Origin: Tetrapyrgos nigripes | Taxonomy: Eukaryota > Basidiomycota > Agaricomycetes > Agaricales > Campanellaceae | Assembly (NCBI GenBank): GCA_013368315.1 | Contig: JAACJM010000166.1 | Coordinates: 124,001 to 188,000 of the forward strand | Length of the DNA stretch: 64,000 nucleotides | Direction: 5' to 3' | Part shown: in pieces, positions 47,772-58,269 of the stretch | Numbering within the stretch: position 1 is the first letter of the stretch | Layout of the letters: each line of letters opens with the position of its first letter | Translations under genes and position numbers: made by a program | Notes under the pieces: model-generated | Seen by the model: the letters and a program-made list of their open reading frames with translations, nothing else | The model's database searches: none | What the model was told of the DNA's origin: nothing

Positions 47772-49470
47772 TTGAATCACTCCTCTGCTACGTCGTCAGT
47801 AGGAGTTGAACAGTACACCGGACAGTTAAAGAACAATCAATATAGTGTGTTATACCCCTCCAGTGAGCGAATCTTTCCTTCAGAACTAAGAATGTCGGCA
47901 ATCACTCGTAACCGGCAGGTACCATCAATCACGCTCAAAACTGAATTAATCGGCAAAGTTACTGGCAGAAAAATCGACGCAAACGCCCTAATAGACAGTG
48001 GTGCAGAAGGCTTAATTATCAATAGCCGGTTTGCACAAGAAAATCAACTTACCCTCCTTCCTATCAAAAACCCGTTTCCAGTACAAAACGTTGATGGCTC
48101 CGAAAACACTATGGGATGGGTACGAAAATACACCATTCAGAATCTCCGTATCTACTCCCAAGACAACAGAGCATATCACGAGGAAAAAGCTGAATTCTAC
48201 GTAACAGACATCGGGGATCACGATATAATCCTCAGTACCGACTGGTTGGAAGAACACAACCCAGAAATAGATTGGTCATTCTCACGGATAGATATGATCA
48301 GATGCCTGGAAACGTGTATCGTAGCGAACCCCCCCATTCTCCATTTAAAAACTAAAACGAAATTCTCGAAACCAGCAGTTGCAGAACCACGGACCCACCA
48401 TAAGGATTACCAAGTCAGATGGTTGGAACCAATTGGACGATTCAAACCAGTTGCTCAACCAAAAATCGCAGGGTGACGCCGTCAGATTCCTATTCGATCC
48501 TTCCATCGAAATTCGGAGGCAACGGCGATCTTTACCGAAGACAGTCATGGGAGAGATACAATTCCAGACAGTGGGAACAAAACGTGATGGAAGAACTGTT
48601 TGGGAACGAGGAAAAAGTAATGATGCTGAATGGGGAAACACCAGAAACACCAAACCTGAACATCTGTGTGGGATTCACGAAGGCACAAGAGCTTGCAGAG
48701 GCAGCCCAAAACGCCAAAACCAATATACCTCTTAAAGATAAGATCCCTTCGCAATATCATCAATTTCTACGAGTCTTCAACAAACAAACCTCAGAACGAC
48801 TGCCGAGATGTGGCGAATGGGATCACACTATCGAATTAAAACCGGACTTTGAACCACGCCCCTGCAAACCATACCCTTTATCCCCAAATGAACAAAAGGA
48901 ACTCGACGAGTTCATCAAAGAGAATCTAGAGAAGGAATACATAAGGCCGTCAAAATCTCCTATGGCAAGTCCCTTCTTCTTTGTAAAAAAGAAAGACGGA
49001 AAACTACACCCAGTACAGGACTATTGCGCCTTAAACAGAGGGACTATCAAGAATGAATATCCCCTACCGCTCATATTGGAACTCGTAGACAAATTGAAGG
49101 TAGCACGAATATTTTCCAAAATCGACCTCAGATGGGGATATAATAATGTACGCATAAAAGAAGGAGAGGAATGGAAAGCGGTGTTTAAGACTAACCAAGG
49201 TCTTTTGGAACCAACGGTGATGTTCTTCAGTCTTATGAATTCTCCAGCCACATTCCAAGCGATGATGAATACTCTTTTCAAGGACCTGATCGATTCCGGA
49301 AAAGTCATGATTTACATGGACGACATTTTAATATTCACGGAATCACTGGAAGAACATCAATACATGGTAAAACAAGTACTTGCACAACTTCAAGAGAACA
49401 ATTTGTACGCTAAACCGGAAAAATGCACTTTCGAAACCAACTCATCGTTTCGCACAATACACTAGCTATG
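47772..49470 (+). pseudogene. Gypsy protease and reverse transcriptase
   Basis: The retropepsin motif ALIDSGAEGLIINSRF is at about 47986-48033, followed by the DHDIILSTDWLEEHNP segment. RT domains follow in a shifted frame (48740-49450): KEYIRPSKSPMASPFFFV, SKIDLRWGYNNVRIK, and the catalytic YMDDILIF at about 49313-49338. The frame changes between protease and RT near 48420-48475. After about 49440 the frame shifts again within the connection to RNase H. Confidence 0.88.
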
Positions 49471-50880
49471 GACCTGGTCAAAGTTGAGGGCATAACCAAA
49501 TGGCCGATCCCACGTAATGTCAAAGATGTACAGTCATTCCTTGGCTTCGGAAACTTCTATCGTCGTTTCATACACAACCACTGTTCGATCTCACAAAGAA
49601 GGATCACCCATGGAAATGGTCAGATGAAACTGAAAAAGCCTTTCAGGCACTCAAAGATACGTTCACGTCTTCTCCAGTCCTTCTCATGCCCGATCATTCT
49701 AAACCGTACTGAGTAGAAGTTGATGCATCAGATTATGCTACAGGAGGTATCCTACAGCAACAAGGACCGGACGATAAATGGCATCCCGTGGCATATCTAT
49801 TGAAAGCTTTGTCTGAAACTGAGCGGAACTACGACATTCACGATAAAGAATTGTTGGCAATCATACGCGGACTGGAAGCCTGGTGCCACTATCTCGAAGG
49901 CAGACCACATACTATCGAAATCTTAACCGATCACGACAACCTCAGAAACTCAGCCGACGACAAGCAAGAATGGCCTTGTTTCTGACTAGATTTGACTTCA
50001 CGCTCACTCACAAACCCGGAAGCCTTAATCGAAGTGACCCACTCTCTTGAAGACCAGACCATAAAGAGGGGATCGAGAATGACAACAAAGATAGGGTCTT
50101 GCTTGACCCTAAATTCTTCAGGATCTGAGCGACGAGACCAGGAACAGTAATCGCAATCGGAGATACAGAGTTGAGAAGGCAGATTAAAGACTGCCCAAAG
50201 AAGGATGCCGAAGTCGTGAGTGCGTTACAAACTATTTTTAACAACGGACTGCACGCGTTGGCAAAAAACCTACAGGAATGGAATTATGAAGACGGAATCA
50301 CCCTGTTCCGAGGAAAAATCTACGTCCCAGACGACCAACAGCTCAGGCGAGATATTGTCAAAATGCATCATGACAGCCTTACCGCGGGACATCCAGGACG
50401 ATTCAAGACGTACGAACTCGTTAGTAGAGAATTCTGGTGGCCTGGTATGTCAGTTGAAGGATGCGCTACTTGTCAATTAACCAAGGCAAATAATCACCCA
50501 GCGCATGTACCACTAATCACGAACGAGATACCAGAACGACCCTTCGGCACGATTACAACCGACTTCATCATGGATCTGCCAGACTGTGACGGCTATAATG
50601 CAATTCACATCACAGTTGATCATTCAACAAAAACAGTTGTCATTTCCCCATGCAGAAAGGATATCGATAGTGACGGGACAATTGATCTACTATTCGACAA
50701 CACTTGGCGGTGATATGGCTTGTGGGACAAAATGATATCGGACCATGGCCCTCAGTTTGCAAGCCAAGTAATGAAAGGAATATATGCTAAGTTAGGTATC
50801 ACCTCAGCACTCAGTACAGCTTATCATCCACAAACAGATGGAGAAACAGAGAGGTTCAATCAAGAACTCGAACAATACCC
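49470..50880 (+). pseudogene. Gypsy RNase H and integrase (truncated)
   Basis: RNase H shows VEVDASDYATGGILQQ and SETERNYDIHDKELLAI (49713-49860). Integrase shows MHHDSLTAGHPGRFKTYE with the HHCC finger ending CATCQLTK, then [28 protein letters not shown], and [20 protein letters not shown], where it ends. TGA codons at 49710-49712, 50048-50050, 50126-50128 and 50711-50713 each fall where arginine is expected (for example LS-stop-RPDHKEG and R-stop-YGLWDK). Confidence 0.88.
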
Positions 50881-50900
50881 ACCCGTTGATGTAGTTGATT

Positions 50901-50950
50901 TATAAATCATACTGGCCAGTCCATACAGCAATTTACAAATCCTACCGGGG
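50901..50950 (+). repeat. Left terminal inverted repeat
   Basis: It matches the right end in inverse orientation with about four mismatches between two perfect blocks. A related internal copy (GATTTATAAATCAAGCTGGC) lies at about 51109-51128, probably a subterminal binding site. Confidence 0.8.
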
Positions 50951-51151
50951 TATATTCAGGAAGGTGGTATGAACCAGGCAGGCGTCAAGCCGAGCCACGG
51001 CGGCTTCGCCTACCTCGCCTAGCTTATGCGCTGTCATCCTGCGCACCCAAAAATGAAAGAAAGCGTTAAATAAATGGCTATTATCATAATTACCCAAAAT
51101 ACTCAATGATTTATAAATCAAGCTGGCAACGAAATTATACAATAAACAATA

Positions 51152-54100
51152 TTAAGCGTCCATTTCATTGCACTCGTGTTCTACCATATATCCATCATCC
51201 TCATCCTCATCATCCTGCTCCTCCTCATCCATAGCATCCTGACCATCTGGATCACCACCCTCCAACACCGTGATATCGTTTGATGCAGCATCCTGTTCCT
51301 CGTCGTCTTCATCCTGCAGGCTCTCAACAGTGTCGTAACCTTGCCAGTGCGCACTAAAGCGATTTCGCAGAGCCCTCATAACAGCTGCCTGGCTATGAGC
51401 GTAAGCAGAAATCCCATCAGCATGGGCAGGGTCCCTTGCCGGCGCATTTGCTCGGGCCTCCCACCACTTTGCCTGCCACTCCAGCGTCTCGAGGGTGCGT
51501 CTCATCTCTTCCCGGAGAAGTATAACTTCCTCTGTCCATCTCTGCAGACGTGCATACGCCTTGCAGAACTCAACCCGGATCCCTGGGTTACATATGTCAA
51601 TATTCGGTATGTATGAATGAGACCACTACTCACCATCAGCCATGCGTTCTTCATCGATCATGTTTTCCGTCCCACACTCCATCCAGATCCACGACGTCTT
51701 GTAGGTCCCAGTCCCTGCACGGTCCCCTATCTCTGCTCTCGACAGTTCCGCTTGGTCAGCTGCGTCGATTAGTTCATCCGCCTTCTCTGTCTCTATCTCG
51801 CCCCTTTTCTTCTTTCCCAGGACCTTCCGAGCACTTCTCCAAGCCTTATCTGCCTCACCCGATATACACCTGACATCTGAATCCTTCAACCTTGGCCAAC
51901 CTACCCTTTTCTCATCTCCTCCATGTGCCTTTAACGTCGCCTCCCATGCTGCCTGGTATTTCTTCTTGTGAGTCTGCGTCTTAATGTCATTCCGCAGTAT
52001 CATTGCTCTTGATCTCGTTAGCATGGCCTGATGACGAACATTTGAATCCCGGTATGTAATGAGTCGAGTTCGGATATGAAGGTGGTTTCGTAAATGCTCC
52101 AATGCAGTTCGCATTTGAGCATCCCTGAGCTTGATCTCGATCTCGAGCAAACCTTCCCGGCATCCAAGGTTTCGTTGAGCCTGTGTGAGTGATGAAGGGA
52201 GCATAAGGGGTTGAGATTCGGCATTGAGGTCACTTGAGGTCTCCTTCTCGGCCTGTGCCAGTACCTGTAGTGCAGCAGGCATATATGTAGCTTGCACAGC
52301 TCGGAAGCGTCCTATTTCCCGACTCAGTTGCGTCCGACGTTCCAGGATCATTGTCAAGTCCCTGGCGCTAGGGCTCTTTGACGCATTGACATCTTGTTCT
52401 AGGCGTTGTCTGTCAATACAATTCGTTAATACAACCTGTTAGTGATTATTATGCTGTACAATTGACGGATATACGCACTGTAACTCCTCTAATTCCAAAC
52501 CATGGGCAATAAAAGCGCTGGGACTAATCTTGTGAATTGAGGGCATGCCCACCTTTTCCTCGTCTGCCTCTTTTTCTGCGAATTGGAGTCGAATGTCGTG
52601 TTCCGTGAGACCTAAAAACAATAAGACAATGTAAGTAAGACAATAATAAATTCACTCACCTAAACGTTGCAGCCGGAAAGGATTGGGTGCCGAACGGTCG
52701 TACTCCCAGGCCTTGATCATTCCAATCCAGGTCTCTGCGTTGTCACCCTGAGCTTCTTTGAATTGCTGGAATGACCGAGCTTGAGCATTTCGTTCGGGTA
52801 ATGCTGTGAGAAAACGCTTCTTGAGGATACGTCCTATTTGGCATTTTTTTCTTAGAGACAGGCCCATATTCTAAGAACAGTCCACTCACCAAGTGCAACT
52901 ATCTTTACCCAATTCCAATGGTGCCAGTGGTCGTCCAACGTGTCGTGTCGTGTCCCCGGTCCCATCTCACGAGTGCTCGTAGCCACCGGCCCAATGTTAG
53001 CCCAGGGGCGTTCTATTCCTTCACCGTCCGTTCTTCCAACCCCAGGTATGAAGTTTAAGGAGAAGTCGAGTTGGCAATCGAGGAGATGTCCTAGGATGTG
53101 TAACTTGGGAATGACGTATTCCATGAAATCCTTTTCAATGTGAGTCCGGACGAGTTCAGGTAGCTCCTTCAATCGTTGGACGAGGTGTCGACACCATTGG
53201 CAACAAATGTCGTAGGAATTGATATAGTTTAGTCGAGGATCGAGGTGTCGACGAAGAGAACCGTAAACGTAATCCACGTTTGCGTATCTACCCAAGCACG
53301 TGATTAGCAGATTTCAGATTAGATTACTGACTTACTCACCTCTCACCCTTCTGCAGATCATCCGCTCCGTTGGCCTGAACCAACTCATGCCGAGCACAAA
53401 CCCCAAGTGCTACACCAGTTGCTCCATACCCTCTTGAATATCTTGTATTTGCGTAGTCCAGTGCCGCTAATCCACTACAACTGCTCATCTGGCAACATTT
53501 CAACATTACGGTGCTATCAGGAATGACTCAACGATACTCACCTCCTTCTGTGCACTCACGTTCTTCACAAACTCTTGGAATGGCCCATTTTCAACAAAAT
53601 ATGTCCAACCTGTACCCAGGCCAGGGTCCTTGGCATCGCTGGATACCAAACGTCGCTTTAGGCGAAAACAGGCATCGACAGCTAAGAATTGGTTATATTT
53701 GAACCTGATTTGGAACTGTGAGTTACCTGTTCTCTGAAACATGATATATTTGACTCACTTAGTTGCCTCGGACTCATTTTCCCATCCCTCAGGCAAGTTA
53801 ACCCCGGGACGAGGACATGCCGGGCACCTTAACGCACACTCGCCCGCCTTCGTCTCCTTTACCAGCCTTCCGTCAATACAGTTACCCCTTCCACTTCGCT
53901 TCAAGATCGAAATGTGCCTCCACTGAACCACAATACGGGAAAAGACCCTATAACGGTCCTTTTAATCCATTAGTATGGTGTTACCCTCATCCGAAGTAAG
54001 GTATACATACCTTTTGATACTCAATACCTCCATTATTCGTCATTTTTTCCAGACCAGCCATAAAATCATAAGCTGTCACCTTCCCATGCAATGTCATTCT

Positions 54101-55070
54101 GTGAAACAGTCCCAGAACCGCGAACGTCGCACAAGTCTGAGGATCGTCCTGGGACGCAGGATACCATCGCTGGTGCAGGCATTGAACCCGGTAAGGTATA
54201 TTTCTCCCAGGACAATTACAGTACGACACGGTTACAGGATGAAGGCCGTTACAATGGATCACCAGGAACCCGACGTTGCCTGGACGAGGGTGAGTGCACT
54301 CCTCTAAGCCTGGATGTCCTAATTGAATGCTGACACCTAGTTCTTTTAGGAAAACTTGCTGGAAGAATTTACCGTTCCACCGCTGAGTACTGTCTGTTAG
54401 ATATGTACTATCAAGTTCAACCAATTTCACGCACCTTGACAATATGAAATGGATGGTGCTTGTGTTCATCACGGCAACATTCTGAGCATACAAGACGAGG
54501 AGTCAAGCAGTCTTGGCACTGATATAGCGGCTCATGTCCAGGTTCTGTACGCCAACATTGTGGACACAGCGTAGTATCTAAGTCTCCTCAACCTTCCAGA
54601 CGGATCATCTCAGCCAGGTATTCGTCTCGCAATGGCCTCCATAATAACATAGGTTCGTCCTGATTTCGTTTTAATGCGTTGATTATATTCTACAGTTTAT
54701 CACTCACCGACGACAGATATCTTCGTTTGACTGCAATCACCCGGGTCACCTCTGGTGCCTCCTCTCCATCCTTAAGTCCAGTCCTGCTCCCATCATCGAG
54801 GGTATAACAGCCCTCCCAAGTGAAAATTCCGTCATCAGTTTCAATCTCCTTCGGAGGGTGGACTTCCTGTAGCCGCTGAAGGGTTTCACGCTGGCGCTTT
54901 TTGACGGGTGAGGGTAACTCGACGTGCACATTGGACTTGCGGACTCTTCTCTGGTCGTTAGATGTGTAACCAACACGTAGGATTGTCTCAGGTGTGTCAA
55001 CATCGCCACGACTGAGGTGAAAATGATTCCCGGCCTTAGCTTTCTCGAATTGAGCACGCGACCGTTTCAT
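51152..55070 (-). pseudogene. KDZ transposase with CxC2-like domain (11 exons)
   Basis: Exons are 54708-55070, 54435-54659, 54011-54382, 53759-53922, 53542-53715, 53340-53488, 52890-53287, 52660-52833, 52479-52611, 51634-52409 and 51152-51582, about 1120 codons. Cysteine pairs (CPQCW, CQDCL, CSECC) form the N-terminal zinc region, followed by GLHPVTVSYCNC. Then come ALRCPACPRPGVNLPEGWE, the first acidic motif FLAVDACFRLKRR, the YDICCQW motif, and GEGIERPWA, the transposase core. A long basic coiled-coil C-terminus and an acidic tail end it. Defects are a TGA at 54588-54590 (RLEG-stop-GD, Arg expected) and a phase conflict between exons 4 and 5. All other junctions are in phase, so decay is recent. 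Confidence 0.9.
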
Positions 55071-55513
55071 GAGGGTGATACAGCGAGGAGGAGAAAGAGG
55101 CCCAATCTATCCGAAGTCTCTCTCCCCTAAGCTACATAGTGTATTTCCATTGTCCCTGTGTATCTACCCTAAGCTACATAGTGTAATCTCACAACGTGCA
55201 ATGTGATTTTTTTTGGCATTTTGCTGCAATGCGTGTGGCGCAAGATCAACCTGGATAACCTTACGTCAAAAGGTAAAAAAATCTGGGTGGCATACGAAAG
55301 ATCTTGTTTCCTCACTGCAGTTAGTACCCTGTATTTCTTCTTGATTTCTTGAATGCATTTCGGATCATGTAAATTCAAGTTGACAGTGCATTTGTGAATT
55401 CATAGAAAAATACATATATGTACATTTCAATTCAGAAATCTAGTCACCTTGCTGACCATTCTTCAACCTCTCAGACCAATGCAACTCAGCAGTGACAGTC
55501 CCAATTCAGAAAT

Positions 55514-56452
55514 CTAGTCACCATGCTGGCTTTCATTGGTTGCAGTTTCCAGTAGTGCAAACCATTCCTCAGCCTCTCGTACTGATGCAACCTGCTTGAT
55601 GACAGCATCCACACCTCGTAGCTGAGCTTCCTCAACGATACCATCAGCATGATCCCTGTAGCAAAAAAAAAAAACCAATTAGAATATAGGATTTTAACCT
55701 GGAGGGTAATATTCAAATTTACTTACACAGTGGTGGCTATGGTTTTCTGACCATTCACACTGATAGCCCAGTAACGAACAGGATTCACCTGCGAGTGGCG
55801 TTCGGGAAGACGGGCCGGGGATCCAGGACCAAACATAGCTTGCCCGACTCTCCGTTTAGACGGAGATTGCGTAGACGATGCTTGCGACGGCCCGGTAGCA
55901 GGTGAACTTGGAGGAGTGAAATACTTGCCATCTGAAGCATAACGAAAGGTAGACTGATACGGGGGGGGCGTACATGCTCGAGGAGGCTCTGGTGATGTTG
56001 GTGATGTTCCCTCGAGTACCGGTGCTAGTCCTTTGAGTACAGTGCCATCGACAAAACCCTGATCGTGCACATGCACAGCCAGACAATTCTGTCGCCAAGC
56101 ATGCAATGCATCCTCATATTTTTTAAACGCTTCGTGCTGGGCACCAGGAATCTCCTGGGTGCGAGCACTAGCATCAGCCCTGAATGAAAAATTTAGTGTC
56201 AATCCGAAACAAAAAAATAGGGAAGTACCATGTGGTGTAGCATCCTGGAGTGTTACCTGTGTAAACATTGTACCACTTCTTCACCTTGAAATGTTTCCTC
56301 GTCTCCGATGACTGGCTATCAAAGAGTCGGGGGATGCAAGAAGGTCTGGGTTCAGTGGCTGCCTCTGAGAGAGAGATCTCTTCCATTGCATCGGACATGT
56401 CTTCAAGTTGCTCCCAGAGTTCGAAGGAGCTGGAGCTGGGGCGTTTCATCAA
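55514..56452 (-). CDS. Protein with RNase H1-N / viroplasmin-like domain
   Basis: Three exons (56229-56452, 55727-56179, 55514-55655) give 272 residues with every junction in phase and no internal stop. KKWYNVYTGNTPGCYTTW followed by IPGAQHEAFKKYEDALHAW matches the small hybrid-binding domain found at the N-terminus of eukaryotic RNase H1 and in viroplasmin-like proteins, which binds RNA/DNA hybrids. A proline-rich linker with a SPSKRRVG basic patch and a second structured part (RYWAISVNGQKTI, then VREAEEWFALLE) follow. No RNase H catalytic domain is attached. It lies upstream of and on the same strand as the transposase and is the only intact gene in the element. A role in transposition or silencing evasion is speculation. 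Confidence 0.8.
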
Positions 56453-56639
56453 CGTGGATGCACCAAAGAAAGATCAAAGTCACTATTATACAAATACAAC
56501 ATTGTCTGTACGTAGATTTCCACATTATGTCGTAGTGAGAAATAGAATGTTCCGAACAATCTTATCCATTCTTGGGAACGCAAGAACAAAACCCAGGTCC
56601 CAATGACGAATTGTGATTGTAAAATTTTTGTGTGAAGTG

Positions 56640-57342
56640 GCGGCCTCCGTGTGGCGGCTTCGCAACAAGCGAAATTGACAGATGTAGACACATGAGCATA
56701 CATGAACACGAGAGACTACAACTTTGCAGGGGTGCTAGGTCCACCGGGATGCAAGGATCGAGCTTGGATACTATGCTGAGAATCCTCATACACAGGTTTC
56801 AACAAGCCCTGGAGGAGGGAAAGTGAGATGTTCATGAGGGATTGGGTAGTGAAAGAGGTATCAATAAATCTAGTTGAAGATAGGGGAATGAATATCACGT
56901 CGTTTTAAGAATGATTGGCAAGACATACTGTTCACCAATTTGTAAGTCCACCAACCCTCCATTCTGCCCTAAATTTTTCTTAGTCGTAGTCGAGTGAGAG
57001 ATGCGCATCCTGCATCATTGATTAGTTGGGTCATAAGCAGACGTACAGGACCTACTGGACCAAGGACAAGATCGGAGTGGATTGTACTAGGAGAAGTGAT
57101 GATTTCATACATATGGCGGCACACTTTGCCTGCCTGCGCACGGACCATGAGCTACAGGCCCAAGAACGACGAGCTTATGCAGGCACACCTTGGACCAAAA
57201 GAAGTCCGAAAACATGAATTTATGAGGCTATGTATGAAAACCAAATAGTATTGCTCAAAATTTGGTGTTTAGACGACCAAATGAAAAAGTCAGACGAACT
57301 GAATTTTTCATAAGGGTCTGCCTAATCTTGTCTCATACTTTC
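56640..57342 (+). other. Spacer between the two gene pairs in the KDZ element
   Basis: This is the divergent intergenic region. A plus-strand open frame at 57026-57217 (containing TYWTKDKIGVDCTRR and FIHMAAHFACLRTDHELQ) has protein-like composition but no family I can name; it may be a decayed exon. Confidence 0.35.
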
Positions 57343-58157
57343 ATGCCTCGACCGAAGTTATATCACTCCAAGCAAGAACGCTTGGCCGCTAATCGTATAA
57401 AAAGTGCCAGATACTATCAAAGGTGTGTATTTCTCAGTCTCTATGCTTCATAACCTGAGGTACTACTTATATCTTAAGAAACACAGAGAGAGTAAACGAG
57501 GGTCGTCGACTAAAATACCGAAAAGATCAACTGGAAATAGCACAGCAGCAGTAAGTGGCAATGAGTGGCAATGGTGACTTAATAAGTATCTGACCTAGCT
57601 AACTGTGTACTTATGCAGAGACCAACTGCGCTTGGAACGATCCTTGAAAAGACAGAAGAAACAGATCGAAATTGCAGCCAAGTCCCAACTCAGGCAGGGG
57701 ATTGATCGGTGTGTCCGAATACAATGTCTCACTGAATGTCTTCTATACATAACTAACCTGATAGGTCATATAGAAAATGTCTCAAAGACATGACACAACG
57801 GCACGTAGCGCATTTCATGCTGTGGAGACGAAGCTGAAGCCCACTCGAGATGTTTATTTTGAGATGTTATTTTCATCTTGCTTGCACAAGTTGGATTCGG
57901 GGCTCAGCGGGACCCAAATGCTGGACAGAAATGAAGAAGTCTTTGGTAATCTCTTGTGTCAGCTTCACTGCTACAAAAACGACATTCTGCAGGCTTCAGG
58001 GGTGTGTACCGAGCTAAAGGAGGTGCAAGGACTGTCAGCTGCTACACAACAGCTTTTGGGATGGACAGAAGATCTCCATTGCGCTGTTTTGGAGGGGTCA
58101 GAGAGTTGAAATCATTGCACGCTCATCTCAAACTTAGATACCAGAAAGAGTCTTAAG
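57343..58157 (+). pseudogene. Small basic-region protein (KDZ cargo), frame unsettled
   Basis: The start MPRPKLYHSKQERLAANRIK is a lysine/arginine-rich, bZIP-basic-like segment. Exons 57343-57422, 57491-57550 and 57619-57708 are in phase and continue the basic helix (EGRRLKYRKDQLEI, then QLRLERSLKRQKKQIEI). The following exon from 57765 changes frame, with coding character in the ATG 57777 frame (FEMLFSSCLHKLDSG, LLGWTEDLHCAV) to about 58090. It then changes to a third frame, ending LRYQKES at 58154-58156. I recall similar proteins in Agaricomycetes but know no function. DNA binding is suggested only by the basic region. Confidence 0.55.
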
Positions 58158-58269
58158 GTAGTCGCATTATATGTTAAGAGCGGCCATGAAAATGGCAACT
58201 GACAACTGATAAGATAAGATGTACCAGGGACGATGACAAACAAGAACAATTTAAAATGAGACATTGATT

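Larger units (their letters stand above)
45357..50880 (+). mobile_element. Ty3/gypsy retrotransposon, 3' truncated
   Basis: This has a 5' LTR (45357-45826), then gag, protease, reverse transcriptase, RNase H and integrase in gypsy order on the plus strand. The element is inserted in the helicase gene and stops inside integrase at about 50880, where KDZ-type terminal sequence follows. No 3' LTR is found anywhere in the window. The LTR is the same family as the solo LTR at 10453-10968. Confidence 0.9.
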
